The notes under the pieces are model-generated. The model was given only the letters and a program-made list of their open reading frames with translations. It had not been told where the DNA came from and searched no databases. 41,447 nucleotides of DNA from Clostridiaceae bacterium (GTDB lineage: Bacteria > Bacillota > Clostridia > Saccharofermentanales > DTU023): the NCBI GenBank assembly GCA_012838355.1, contig DUPJ01000036.1, forward strand, positions 1 to 41,447, given 5' to 3'. This document shows, piece after piece, positions 1 through 8,939 of this stretch; position 1 is the stretch's first letter, and each line of letters begins with the position of its first letter. A program made the position numbers and the translations under genes.

Positions 1-1323
1 CCAGGTGAAAACGCCCGCCTGCAGACGAATCTGCTGCGAAGCCATGCCTGTGCCGTCGGCGAGCCGCTTCTCGAGGAACAGGTCCGCGGCATGATGCTGC
101 TTCGCCTGAACACGATCCTGATCGGGTGTTCGGGAGCCAATCCGTCAATCTGCGAGCTTTTGGCTGAACTGTTGAACCGCAACATTGTGCCGGTTGTGCC
201 GTCACAGGGATCACTCGGTGCAAGCGGCGATCTCGCGAATCTTGCCCACATGGCGCTGGTCCTGATCGGGGAGGGCGAAGCCGTGACAGCCGGGAAGCGC
301 CTGCCCGGCGGCGAAGCCTTGCGTGATGCCGGCCTTGAACCTGTCCGCCTTTCCGGCAAGGACGGCCTTGCCCTGATCAACGGGACCCAGCTGATGACGT
401 CGGTCGGTGCACTGGCCGTGGCTGATGCGCTGGCGCTCGTGAAAACGGCGGCAGCGTCACTCAGCCTGTCGATGGAAGCCCTCTGCGGCATCACAGGCGC
501 GTTCCTGCCTGAAATACATGCCCTGAGGCCGCACCCCGGGCAGGCCGAAACGGCCGCAATGGTGCTTTTGCTTGTCCATGGCAGCGAGCGAACCGACAGC
601 CGGCCGGACGATGTGCAGGATGCTTACACGCTGCGCTGTGCTCCGCAGGTGCACGGTGCCGCGCATGATGCGCTTCTGGTCAGCGTGCGCGCGCTCGAGA
701 TTGAAATGAATGCGGTCAATGACAATCCGCTCGTGCTGCCTGACGGACGCGTAATCTCGGGCGGCCACTTTCACGGCGAACCGATCGCGCTGCCGCTCGA
801 TTACGCAGCGATTGCGACGGCCGAGCTGGCCAACATCTCGGAACGCCGGTCGGAACGCATGGTGAATCCGCAGCTGTCCGGTTTGCCGGCTTTCCTGACC
901 GAACAGTCGGGGCTCTGCTCCGGCTACATGATCCCGCAATACGCGGCGGCTGCACTCGTGTCTGAGAACAAGGTGCTGGCACACCCGGCGAGTGTCGATT
1001 CGATACCGTCGTCAGCGAACAAGGAAGACCACGTGAGCATGGGTGCACATGCGGCACGCAAACTGGCTAGAATTGTGACCAACACGGCGCGCGTTCTGGC
1101 CATTGAATTAATGGTGGCGGCACAAGCTCTTGATCTCGCGGTCAGGGACGGCAAAGCCCCGGCTGCCGCGACCCGCGCCATTCACGCACTCGTACGCAGT
1201 GAAGTGCCGCATTTGACGGATGACCGGGTTTTGTCTCACGACATGGAGCGATTGTATGCACTGGTGAAATCACATCGCGTGGCCGAACTGGTAGATGAAC
1301 TGATCGAGGCAAGGGGGTTATGA
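1..1323 (+). CDS. hutH: Histidine ammonia-lyase (5' partial)
   Basis: Deaminates L-histidine to urocanate and ammonia, the first step of histidine degradation, in the cytosol. The reading frame is open from base 1, and the first 30 codons (with LLRSHACAVGEPL) already match the family, so the gene begins upstream of the window; 440 residues are visible of a usual 500 or so. The self-cyclising triad that forms the MIO cofactor is visible as ASG in GSLGASGDLANLAH (bases 220-252). Other family motifs are NGTQLMTS, NDNPLV, SGGHFHGEP and a late SSANKEDHVSMG. The next gene, hutU, starts one base after the stop, so they are co-transcribed. The promoter lies outside the window. The assignment is near certain; only the missing N-terminus is unknown. 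Confidence 0.97.
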   Translation, partial: PGENARLQTNLLRSHACAVGEPLLEEQVRGMMLLRLNTILIGCSGANPSICELLAELLNRNIVPVVPSQGSLGASGDLANLAHMALVLIGEGEAVTAGKRLPGGEALRDAGLEPVRLSGKDGLALINGTQLMTSVGALAVADALALVKTAAASLSLSMEALCGITGAFLPEIHALRPHPGQAETAAMVLLLVHGSERTDSRPDDVQDAYTLRCAPQVHGAAHDALLVSVRALEIEMNAVNDNPLVLPDGRVISGGHFHGEPIALPLDYAAIATAELANISERRSERMVNPQLSGLPAFLTEQSGLCSGYMIPQYAAAALVSENKVLAHPASVDSIPSSANKEDHVSMGAHAARKLARIVTNTARVLAIELMVAAQALDLAVRDGKAPAAATRAIHALVRSEVPHLTDDRVLSHDMERLYALVKSHRVAELVDELIEARGL

Positions 1324-1324
1324 C

Positions 1325-3325
1325 ATGTCCGAATATACGTCTGTTCACGATCTGATGCTGGATGATGCGCTGCCTGAACTGATGCCGTTTCAGGCGGGAA
1401 TCCGGCGCGCACCGTCACGAGGATATCGGCTGAACAAGGCCGATACGAAAACGGCACTGCAGAACGCTTTGCGTTACGTGCCCGCGGCGCTGCACGAGAC
1501 GCTGGCACCTGAATTTCTGGCTGAACTCCGAACTTACGGACGCATCTACGCCTACCGATACCGGCCGAATCGCATCATCGAAGCGCGTCCCATTGAGGAG
1601 TACAAGGGGGCCTGTCTCGCCGGCAAAGCGTTCCAGCTGATGATTGACAACAATCTGAGTTTTGAAGTGGCGCTCTATCCATACGAGCTGGTCACATACG
1701 GCGAAACGGGATCAGTGTGCCAAAACTGGCTGCAATATCGCCTGATCCGAAGATATCTCGAGATCCTCGATGAGCAGCATACGCTTGTCATCGCCTCCGG
1801 TCACCCGCTCGGTCTGTTTCCCTCACCGAAACAGGCACCGCGCGTGATCATCACGAATGCCCTGATGGTCGGACTCTTCGATAATCCGACGGACTGGGAA
1901 CGTGCAGAACAGCTGGGCGTAGCCAATTATGGCCAGATGACAGCCGGCGGATGGATGTATATCGGTCCGCAGGGCATCGTGCACGGAACGTACAACACGA
2001 TTCTGACGGCGGGCCGCATGCAGCTTCATCTGAAGACGGACGACGACCTTGCCGGCGTTCTCTTTGTGTCGTCCGGTTTGGGCGGTATGAGCGGCGCTCA
2101 GCCGAAAGCGGCCACCATTGCCGGTGCGGTCGGCGTTTTTGCCGAAGTCGACCGGTCACGCATTCAGACGCGGCTCGATCAGGGGTGGCTTGATATGGTC
2201 AGCAGCAGTCTGGCTGAAGTATTTGGCGCCGCCGCTGCAAAGCAGGCGGCCGGTGAGGCCTGTTCCATTGCCTATCACGGCAATATTGTCGATCTGCTTC
2301 AGTATGCTGTTGAACACAACATTGAGATTGACCTGCTTTCCGACCAGACGTCTTGTCACAACGTCTACGACGGCGGCTACACGCCGCAGGGCATGACATT
2401 CGAGGAACGCACACGGCTGCTCGCGACGGATCGTGAGCAGTTTAAAACAATGGTGGACCGGTCGCTCCTCACCCATATCGGGCTGATTGACCGGCTGCAT
2501 GCGCGCGGCACCTATTTTTTTGATTACGGCAACAGTTTTTTGAAGGCGGTATACGATGCAGGGGCTGTCCACATTGCCAAAAACGGCGAGGACGACAAGG
2601 ACGGTTTCATTTATCCGAGCTACGTCGAAGACGTCATGGGCCCGATGTTTTTCGATTACGGATACGGCCCTTTCCGCTGGGTCTGCCTGTCCGGACGCGA
2701 CGAGGATCTGGCGAAAACGGACAAGGCCGCCATGGATCTGATTGATCCCGCCAGATGCGGGCAGGACCGGGACAACTATAAGTGGATCCGGGATGCCGCA
2801 AAGAACAGGCTGGTCGTCGGCAGCAAGGCACGCATTTTGTATCAGGATGCATGGGGACGCCGCGATATCGCGCTGAAATTCAATCAGATGGTGCGGGACG
2901 GCGAGATCGGCCCCGTCATGCTGGGCCGGGACCACCACGATGTGAGCGGAACCGATTCGCCCTTTCGCGAGACGGCCAATATCAAGGATGGCAGCAATAT
3001 CATGGCCGATATGGCCGTTCAGTGCTTTGCCGGCAACGCAGCCCGCGGCATGACGCTCGTCGCGCTGCACAACGGCGGCGGTGTGGGCATCGGAAAGGCT
3101 GTCAACGGAGGATTCGGTCTTGTTCTCGACGGATCACCCGAGACCGATCGCATCATTGAGGATGCGGTGATGTGGGATGTCAACTGCGGCATCGCCAGGC
3201 GCGCCTGGGCGCGAAATCCGCACGCGCTTGAGACGGCTGCCGCCTACAATCAAAGGGAGAACGGTGTGATCACGCTGCCGCACCTGGCGGACGACGGGCT
3301 GCTGAACCGACTGATTTCAGACTGA
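1325..3325 (+). CDS. hutU: Urocanate hydratase (long form)
   Basis: Converts urocanate to imidazolonepropionate using tightly bound NAD, the second step of histidine breakdown. At 666 residues it belongs to the longer urocanase variety; the familiar proteobacterial enzyme is about 555. The N-terminal dinucleotide-binding core contains SSGLGGMSGAQPKAA (near residue 240), followed by DQTSCHNVYDGGYTPQG. The C-terminal third contains GRDHHDVSGTDSP and ALHNGGGVGIGK, which correspond to the conserved GRDH and LHHGGGVG blocks. The ATG follows an AAGGGGG ribosome site at about 1311-1317 with normal spacing. It lies between hutH and ftcD in one operon, which agrees with its role. Confidence 0.97.
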   Translation: MSEYTSVHDLMLDDALPELMPFQAGIRRAPSRGYRLNKADTKTALQNALRYVPAALHETLAPEFLAELRTYGRIYAYRYRPNRIIEARPIEEYKGACLAGKAFQLMIDNNLSFEVALYPYELVTYGETGSVCQNWLQYRLIRRYLEILDEQHTLVIASGHPLGLFPSPKQAPRVIITNALMVGLFDNPTDWERAEQLGVANYGQMTAGGWMYIGPQGIVHGTYNTILTAGRMQLHLKTDDDLAGVLFVSSGLGGMSGAQPKAATIAGAVGVFAEVDRSRIQTRLDQGWLDMVSSSLAEVFGAAAAKQAAGEACSIAYHGNIVDLLQYAVEHNIEIDLLSDQTSCHNVYDGGYTPQGMTFEERTRLLATDREQFKTMVDRSLLTHIGLIDRLHARGTYFFDYGNSFLKAVYDAGAVHIAKNGEDDKDGFIYPSYVEDVMGPMFFDYGYGPFRWVCLSGRDEDLAKTDKAAMDLIDPARCGQDRDNYKWIRDAAKNRLVVGSKARILYQDAWGRRDIALKFNQMVRDGEIGPVMLGRDHHDVSGTDSPFRETANIKDGSNIMADMAVQCFAGNAARGMTLVALHNGGGVGIGKAVNGGFGLVLDGSPETDRIIEDAVMWDVNCGIARRAWARNPHALETAAAYNQRENGVITLPHLADDGLLNRLISD

Positions 3326-3351
3326 TGCAATAAACGAGGGAGGTATTTTGC

Positions 3352-4257
3352 ATGGCGTTGATTGAATCCGTACCGAATTTCAGCTGTACGGGAGAAACAC
3401 TCGAGGCGATCGTCGCCTTATTTCAAAAACATGAGGGCATTACGGTGCTGGACTTCAGCAGCGATGAGGACCACAACCGCTCGGTTGTCACGGTAATCGG
3501 TGCTCCGGATCCGCTTTCTGACGCTGTTTTCGAGGCAATAAAGCTGGCGGCGGACACAATTGATTTGCGCGAGCACAAGGGCGCACATCCGCGCATGGGA
3601 GCGACCGATGTGGTGCCTTTTATCCCGATTGCGGGGGCGACGATGGACGATTGCATTGAACTCTCCCGCCGACTCGGAGAACGGGTCGGCCGAGAACTCG
3701 GCATCCCGGTTTTTCTCTACGAGAAAAGCGCCTCGTCGCCGGAACGGAGCAATCTGGCAGTGATCCGAAAAGGCCAGTTCGAGGGGATGGCCGAAAAGAT
3801 GAGAGGCGGGTTTGCGGCCGATTTCGGACCGGACACACCGCACGTGTCGGCCGGGGTGACCGCGATCGGGGCTCGAAAACCGCTGCTTGCATTCAATGTC
3901 AACCTCGGCACCGCCGATCTCTCCGTCGCGGACCGCATTGCAAAGAAGATTCGCTTTTTGGGCGGCGGCCTGCGCTACGTCAAGGCGATGGGGGTGCTGC
4001 TGGAAAACCGCGGGATTACGCAGGTTTCCATGAATCTGACCGATTACGAACAGTCATCCCTCTATCAGGTTGTTGAGACCATCAGGTTCGAGGCGGCCCG
4101 CTACGGCGTGTCCGTGATCGGAAGCGAACTGATCGGCCTGGCGCCGATGCAGGCGATACTCGATGCGGCGGCATACTATCTGCAGCTTGAGACGTTCAGT
4201 GCCGGGCAGATTATTGAAAGCCATCTGCTGCCGGGAAAAGGCGGTGATGCGATATGA
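3352..4257 (+). CDS. ftcD: Glutamate formimidoyltransferase
   Basis: Transfers the formimino group of N-formimino-L-glutamate to tetrahydrofolate, releasing glutamate. The protein has 301 residues and carries only the formiminotransferase half of the bifunctional mammalian enzyme; the cyclodeaminase half is the separate fchA two genes downstream. The start SVPNFSCTGETLEAI and the segments HKGAHPRMGATDVVPF and FNVNLGT are typical of the family. A strong GGGAGGT ribosome site at about 3338-3344 fixes the ATG. The stop overlaps the hutI start by four bases (ATGA), so translation is probably coupled. Its place between urocanase and imidazolonepropionase leaves little doubt about its role. Confidence 0.96.
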   Translation: MALIESVPNFSCTGETLEAIVALFQKHEGITVLDFSSDEDHNRSVVTVIGAPDPLSDAVFEAIKLAADTIDLREHKGAHPRMGATDVVPFIPIAGATMDDCIELSRRLGERVGRELGIPVFLYEKSASSPERSNLAVIRKGQFEGMAEKMRGGFAADFGPDTPHVSAGVTAIGARKPLLAFNVNLGTADLSVADRIAKKIRFLGGGLRYVKAMGVLLENRGITQVSMNLTDYEQSSLYQVVETIRFEAARYGVSVIGSELIGLAPMQAILDAAAYYLQLETFSAGQIIESHLLPGKGGDAI

Positions 4258-5474
4258 CGCCGTGGTTTATTCGCTCCGATCGGCTGTTTACGGCCGATCC
4301 GGCGCAGCCGGTGCTTTTGGACGGTTACCTCGAAATTGACGGTGAAACCATTGCCGGCGTCTGGCCGAAAGACGATGTCGCTATCCCGGCTGACGCGCGT
4401 GTCCACGACTATACGGGACATCTCGTTACGCCCGGCCTGATTGATCCCCACACGCACCTCGTGCACGCCGGTTCGAGACACCACGAATTGGGTGCGAAAC
4501 TGAGCGGCCTGGGGTATCTCGATCTGCATGAAAAGAGCGGAATTCTTTACACCGTGCAGAGAACGCGGGAAGCGACGTACGAAGCACTGTACGAGCGGGC
4601 CAAGGCGACACTTGCGCGCATGCTGTCCTATGGCGTGACAACAGTTGAAGCAAAAAGCGGCTACGGGCTTGACAAAAAGACGGAGCTGACGTGTCTCGCC
4701 GTGGCCAAAGAACTGGATTTGCATCAGCCGATTGACATCGAGTCAACCTTTATGGGGGCGCATGCTATCCCGCCCGAGTTTGCCGGAGATGCTGACGGGT
4801 ATCTCGACTTTCTCCTGGACGATGTCCTGCCGGAGGTCAAGGCCAAGCGGCTTGCCCGCTTTGTCGACATTTTCTGCGAAGACACCATATTCTCCGTTGA
4901 GCAGAGCCGGCGGTATCTGCAGGCAGCCAAAGCGATGGGCTTTCTGCTGAAAATGCATGCCGACGAGATCGTGCCGCTCGGCGGGGCTGAGCTGGCAGCT
5001 GAAGTCGGCTGCGTATCGGCTGAGCATCTGATGGCCATTTCAGATCAGGGAATCGCGGATCTGGCCGCAGCCGACGTGGTGGCATGCCTGCTGCCGGCGA
5101 CGACCTACTTTCTCATGAGCAGCCGCTACGCGCCGATGCAGCGGATGCTGGATTGCGGCGTTAAGGTCGCTGTCGCCACGGATTACAATCCGGGTTCCAG
5201 TCCAACCGAGAATTTGCCCTTTGCGCTGGGACTCGCGGTATTCAACATGAAAATCGCTCCGGTCGATGCCCTCCTTGGCGTGACCAGGCATGCGGCGGCG
5301 GCGCTGGCCAGAGATGACATCGGCCAGCTGAAAGCCGGCTGTCTGGCCGACATCCATGTCTCGTTTGCGGAAGATCCGGACCAGTACTTCTACCGGCCGG
5401 GCAGCAATCAGACGAAGCGTGTTTACAAGCGCGGCCGTCTCGCGTACAAAGGGCAGGCCGTGCCGGTCATTTGA
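4254..5474 (+). CDS. hutI: Imidazolonepropionase
   Basis: Hydrolyses 4-imidazolone-5-propionate to N-formimino-L-glutamate, the third step of the pathway. It is a 406-residue metal-dependent hydrolase of the amidohydrolase superfamily. Visible metal-site motifs are the HxH pair in DPHTHLVHAGSRHHE (near residue 65), a later KMHADEIVPLGG, SAEHLM, and the aspartate in ATDYNPGSSPTEN (near residue 310). The length is normal for the family. The start codon overlaps the ftcD stop by four bases. The order ftcD-hutI rather than hutI-ftcD makes no functional difference. Confidence 0.96.
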   Translation: MTPWFIRSDRLFTADPAQPVLLDGYLEIDGETIAGVWPKDDVAIPADARVHDYTGHLVTPGLIDPHTHLVHAGSRHHELGAKLSGLGYLDLHEKSGILYTVQRTREATYEALYERAKATLARMLSYGVTTVEAKSGYGLDKKTELTCLAVAKELDLHQPIDIESTFMGAHAIPPEFAGDADGYLDFLLDDVLPEVKAKRLARFVDIFCEDTIFSVEQSRRYLQAAKAMGFLLKMHADEIVPLGGAELAAEVGCVSAEHLMAISDQGIADLAAADVVACLLPATTYFLMSSRYAPMQRMLDCGVKVAVATDYNPGSSPTENLPFALGLAVFNMKIAPVDALLGVTRHAAAALARDDIGQLKAGCLADIHVSFAEDPDQYFYRPGSNQTKRVYKRGRLAYKGQAVPVI

Positions 5475-5512
5475 CCGGCAAAACAATACAAAGCAAGAAA
5501 ACAGAGGTGATT

Positions 5513-6154
5513 ATGAATATTGCAGACCAGACGATCAAAGCGTATACGGATGATGTGTTCTCGGCGAAACCGGTACCGGGAGGGGGCAGTGCGGCTGCCC
5601 TCATCGGCAGTCAGGGGGCCGCACTTGCCGGCATGCTGACGAAGCTGACGACAGCAAAGAAAATTTTTCAATCGTTTGAACCGGACGTACAAGAGGAATT
5701 CATGCGTCTGGAGAAGTTTTTTGGCGAGCAGAAGGATCGTCTGCTCGCACTGTCCAGCGATGACGTCAAGGCGTTCGCCGATGTGCTGGCGGCCATACGC
5801 CTGCCCAGGGACAGTGAAGCGGAAGCGACTGAGCGCAGGGTGCGGATGCAGGCGGCGCAGACGCATGCGACGCTCGTGCCCCTGGAAACAGCCCGCACCG
5901 CACTGGAGACGCTTCGGAAGATGAAACCGGTGATCGCGCGCGGCAATGTAAACGCAATTTCCGACGGAGCGATCGGTGCGTTGTGCCTCGATCTGGCCGT
6001 GCAGGGCGGCGTTTACAATGTTCGCATCAACCTGCCCGGATTGTCGGATGCTGATCTCGTGGAGGAACTGAGGGCGGAGTGCGGCACGCTGATTGCGGAG
6101 TCAGACGCCCTCAAGTCCGAGCTGATCGCCAACGTCGATACACGTCTCGGATAA
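5513..6154 (+). CDS. fchA: Formimidoyltetrahydrofolate cyclodeaminase / methenyl-THF cyclohydrolase family
   Basis: In this context it should deaminate 5-formimino-tetrahydrofolate to 5,10-methenyl-tetrahydrofolate, so that the last carbon of histidine enters the one-carbon pool. The 213-residue protein opens with the family signature KPVPGGGSAAALIGSQGAAL and ends with a helical domain. An in-frame TTG lies upstream at 5471, but the GAGGTGA ribosome site at about 5504-5510 supports the ATG at 5513. It is the last hut gene. Its 3' end overlaps the opposing pseudouridine synthase gene by 54 bases, and no terminator separates them. The same family includes methenyl-THF cyclohydrolases, so the two activities cannot be told apart from sequence alone. 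Confidence 0.92.
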   Translation: MNIADQTIKAYTDDVFSAKPVPGGGSAAALIGSQGAALAGMLTKLTTAKKIFQSFEPDVQEEFMRLEKFFGEQKDRLLALSSDDVKAFADVLAAIRLPRDSEAEATERRVRMQAAQTHATLVPLETARTALETLRKMKPVIARGNVNAISDGAIGALCLDLAVQGGVYNVRINLPGLSDADLVEELRAECGTLIAESDALKSELIANVDTRLG

Positions 6155-7099
6155 TCCGGTTTCGAACGACGAAATAATAAACCGGCGAAAATCGTCAGGC
6201 GGCGGGGCTGTGATCCGGACCCGCCGTCCGTCTGCCGGATGGATAAACGACAGCGTCAGTGCGTGCAGCGCCTGGCGCTGCATGCGATCGTCCAGCCGCA
6301 ATTGCGCGGCGCTGTAAAGCAGAGCAGCCTCAGCGGCTCTGGACGCCGTGACAAGGCCTTTCCCCGGATAGATATCTTCCAGCTCATTTAAACCGTACAG
6401 CCAGTCGCCGAGCAGCGGATTGCCGTTATACAAGGCATGCACACGAATCTGGTGCGTGCGTCCGCTGTCAAGGCGGAATGCCGCCAGCGACACGTTTGCG
6501 GTTTTGTCTTCGGCCAGACGGAGGATGCGGGTCCGTGCCGCCTTGCCGTCCGGGTGGACGACGCGCCGGAGATACTGTTGGTTCGAGCGGCGGATCGGGC
6601 CCTCGACTGTCACGCGCTTCGTCTGGAAAAGGCCGTGACATAGGCCGATATACAGTTTTCTCAGCGGGTGCGAGACGGCAGCGTGATGGGCGTGAGCGTG
6701 CTTGGCGAGCAAGATGACGCCGCTTGTGTCTTTATCCAGACGGCCAACGGCACGCAGCGCGCGCCCCGTTTCATCCAGTACGCTGGGCAGATGATCATGC
6801 ACAGTCGGATGCGTGACCATCCCGGGCGGTTTGTTCACGGCGAGATACCAGTCGTCTTCGAACAGAACCTGCAGACTGTGGGATGCTGCGGCGACAACAG
6901 TCGGCTCGCCGTCATCAATCTCGATTACCTGCCCGGTGCTGACGCGATCGATCAGGCGAAGCAAAAGCCCGTCCGCAGTGGCGCGTCCGTGCAGCCGGAT
7001 CTGCTTTCTCAAGCTGGCCGACATGGACTCCTGGCGGGCCAGCACATCGGTCAGCCGCTGTCCGTTGAATGCGGCTTTTACTGTAAATGTCTGCAACAT
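6101..7099 (-). CDS. RluA-family RNA pseudouridine synthase
   Basis: Isomerises specific uridines to pseudouridine in structured RNA, most often 23S rRNA for this family. The 332-residue protein has an S4-like N-terminal region, then VNKPPGMVTHP and the catalytic motif GRLDKDTSGVILLAKH with the nucleophilic aspartate near residue 118, followed by LDSGRTHQIRVH. I chose the ATG at 7099, where homology begins; the frame stays open upstream but resembles no family member there. No ribosome site precedes this ATG; instead a TGC-TATGCT sequence lies six bases before it (see promoter at 7106-7114). It is a second RluA-family gene besides the one at 11937. The target site cannot be assigned. Confidence 0.9.
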   Translation of the reverse strand: MLQTFTVKAAFNGQRLTDVLARQESMSASLRKQIRLHGRATADGLLLRLIDRVSTGQVIEIDDGEPTVVAAASHSLQVLFEDDWYLAVNKPPGMVTHPTVHDHLPSVLDETGRALRAVGRLDKDTSGVILLAKHAHAHHAAVSHPLRKLYIGLCHGLFQTKRVTVEGPIRRSNQQYLRRVVHPDGKAARTRILRLAEDKTANVSLAAFRLDSGRTHQIRVHALYNGNPLLGDWLYGLNELEDIYPGKGLVTASRAAEAALLYSAAQLRLDDRMQRQALHALTLSFIHPADGRRVRITAPPPDDFRRFIISSFETGLSETCIDVGDQLGLEGV

Positions 7100-7105
7100 G
7101 GTGAG

Positions 7106-7114
7106 AGCATAGCA
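7106..7114 (-). promoter_or_regulatory. Extended -10 promoter of the pseudouridine synthase, possibly leaderless
   Basis: On the minus strand TGC is followed by TATGCT and then six bases before the ATG at 7099. The usual distance from -10 to transcription start would place +1 on the A of ATG. No clear -35 is seen. Confidence 0.45.
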
Positions 7115-7167
7115 AAATTTCTGGAAAACCACAGCCGAATTCCATGCAGCAATACGCCCGTCATCGA

Positions 7168-7197
7168 TTGACAAGGGAAGGCGCGGATGGATATCAT
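7168..7197 (+). promoter_or_regulatory. Promoter of rny (sigma-A type)
   Basis: A perfect TTGACA (7168-7173), an 18-base spacer and TATCAT (7192-7197). Transcription would start near 7204, giving a leader of about 50 bases before RNase Y. This is one of the best promoter matches in the window. Confidence 0.75.
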
Positions 7198-7255
7198 GAG
7201 CAGAGCTTCGAAATTTGTCAGCGAAATGGAATCGCTTGCAACTTGAAAACTGAAT

Positions 7256-8833
7256 ATGGAGGTGATTGGCATAGAATTTCTTTACATTGCCATTGGCTTA
7301 ATTGTCGGCGCCGCAATTTCCGTGTGGTTGACCGTTAACTATTACCGCAAAGGATTAAGCAAGGAAAGTATTCGACTAGCCGAACAAAAGAAGCAAACCG
7401 AGGCACAGGCCGAGCGCCTGATCGGGGACGCGAGAAAAGAAGGCGAAGAGAAGAAACGTGAGTTTTTGCTCGAGGCAAGGCAGGAAGTACTGAATGTTCG
7501 ATCTGAGATTGAACGTGAAGTCAAAGCGCGCCGTCAGGAGCTTCAGCGCGACCGAAACCGCCTTGAACAAAAGGAAACGAGTCTGGACAAGAAGCTGAAC
7601 CAGATCGAAGAAAAAGAACAGCGTGCGGAACAAAAGGCAAGAGAACTTGAAATGACCGAACAAAGCCTGCTGGCGCTTGAACAGGAAAAGATTCAGACGC
7701 TGGAACGTGTATCGGGATTATCGGTGCACGACGCTCAGCAGCAGGTGCTGGAAGAAGCAAGAGTTGCCTATCACCATGACCTGGCGGTCATGTACCGCCA
7801 AATGGAAGAGGAAACGAAGGCAAGGGCGGAAGATCGCTCGAAAGAAATCGTGGTGTCCGCAATTCAGCGCTACGCTTCGGATTATGTGTCGGATGCAACC
7901 GTGACGGTTGTCGCACTGCCGAACGAAGAGATGAAGGGGCGGATTATCGGCCGTGAAGGCCGCAACATCCGGACGATCGAGACACTGACGGGCGTCGATC
8001 TGATAATCGACGACACACCGGAAGCCGTGATTTTGTCGTCATTCGATCCGATTCGCCGCGAGATTGCGCGCCTGACCATCGAAAAACTGGTCCAGGATGG
8101 CCGCATCCACCCGGCCCGGATCGAGGAAATGGTTGGCAAGGCGACGCGTGAAATTGAGAATTCGATTCGCGAAGCCGGTGAACAGGCCATTTTCGAAACC
8201 GGTGTCATCGGGGTCCATCCTGAAGCCGTGAGGCTGCTCGGCCGACTGAAGTACCGTACGAGTTACGGTCAGAACGTCCTGCAGCATGCGATTGAAGTAT
8301 CCTGGCTGACCGGCATTATGGCGGCAGATCTTGATCTGGACGTCATGACGGCAAAACGAGCAGGACTGCTGCACGATATCGGCAAAGCGATTGATTTTGA
8401 AGTCGAGGGAACACACATCTCGCTCGGCTCGGAATTGGCCCGCAAATACAAGTTTGACGAGGCCACGATCAATGCGATCGAATCGCATCACGGCGATGTT
8501 GAGCCGACCGGTTACATTTCCTTCCTCGTTGCAGCGGCCGATGCCATATCGGCTGCACGTCCGGGTGCCAGACGCGAGAACATCGAGACGTACATTAAGC
8601 GGATCGAGAAACTTGAGGAGATTGCAAACAGCACCGCAGGTGTTGAAAAATCGTTTGCGATTCAGGCCGGCCGCGAAATCAGGGTCATGGTGCTGCCCGA
8701 TCAGATCAGCGATGAAGAGTTGCCGCTCAAGGCAAGGGAGATCGCCAAACAGATCGAGAGCGAAGTCAACTTCCCGGGACAGATTAAGATCAGCATGATC
8801 CGGGAATCACGTTTTGTAGACTACGCAAAGTAA
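7256..8833 (+). CDS. rny: Ribonuclease Y
   Basis: Membrane-anchored endoribonuclease that starts bulk mRNA decay in Bacillota. Domains over 525 residues: one N-terminal membrane helix (about 5-25), a long charged coiled coil (about 30-210), a KH RNA-binding domain with [15 protein letters not shown] (about 225-240), and an HD phosphohydrolase domain with [10 protein letters not shown] and [10 protein letters not shown] (about 343-378). Length is normal. The start is uncertain. An in-frame stop at 7244 limits the N-terminus, and the Shine-Dalgarno sequence GGAGGTGAT (7258-7266) overlaps the only ATG (7256). GTG at 7262 lies inside that site, while an in-frame ATA at 7271 has ideal spacing. Its own promoter and terminator make it monocistronic. 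Confidence 0.97.
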   Translation: MEVIGIEFLYIAIGLIVGAAISVWLTVNYYRKGLSKESIRLAEQKKQTEAQAERLIGDARKEGEEKKREFLLEARQEVLNVRSEIEREVKARRQELQRDRNRLEQKETSLDKKLNQIEEKEQRAEQKARELEMTEQSLLALEQEKIQTLERVSGLSVHDAQQQVLEEARVAYHHDLAVMYRQMEEETKARAEDRSKEIVVSAIQRYASDYVSDATVTVVALPNEEMKGRIIGREGRNIRTIETLTGVDLIIDDTPEAVILSSFDPIRREIARLTIEKLVQDGRIHPARIEEMVGKATREIENSIREAGEQAIFETGVIGVHPEAVRLLGRLKYRTSYGQNVLQHAIEVSWLTGIMAADLDLDVMTAKRAGLLHDIGKAIDFEVEGTHISLGSELARKYKFDEATINAIESHHGDVEPTGYISFLVAAADAISAARPGARRENIETYIKRIEKLEEIANSTAGVEKSFAIQAGREIRVMVLPDQISDEELPLKAREIAKQIESEVNFPGQIKISMIRESRFVDYAK

Positions 8834-8854
8834 ATGAACAAGAACTGAGCTGCA

Positions 8855-8884
8855 GGGGGGGTCCGATCGGACCCCCCTTCTTCA
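8855..8884 (+). terminator. Rho-independent terminator of rny
   Basis: A 22-base perfect palindrome with a G/C-only base (8856-8877) is followed by TTCTTC. It begins 22 bases after the rny stop. Confidence 0.85.
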
Positions 8885-8893
8885 TGCTACAAT
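8885..8893 (+). promoter_or_regulatory. Extended -10 promoter of the ymdB gene run
   Basis: TGC-TACAAT lies directly after the rny terminator. A TTGACA at 8900-8905 is downstream of it and has no matching -10, so the extended -10 is the better candidate. It would give a leader of about 40 bases. Confidence 0.45.
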
Positions 8894-8939
8894 ATTCACT
8901 TGACAAGCGATCGGGCAGAAGACCCTGAAGAGGATATAC

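Noticed and set aside
2156-3070. A 304-codon open frame on the minus strand inside hutU
   Set aside because: Shadow of a certain gene; no motif, and no ribosome site considered convincing.
7187-7246. 19-codon frame (start MDIMSRASKFVSEMES) in the same frame just before RNase Y, with a purine-rich site upstream
   Set aside because: The strong promoter TTGACA-18-TATCAT overlaps it; transcription would start near 7204, inside the frame, so it could not be translated from its ATG.
7241-7256. Sequence TTGAAAACTGAATA resembles a phrase often seen in rRNA operon spacers
   Set aside because: No rRNA or tRNA is adjacent and the match is short; it is treated as chance.
8900-8905. Perfect TTGACA before ymdB
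   Set aside because: No -10-like hexamer is found 16-18 bases downstream; the extended -10 at 8885-8893 is preferred.
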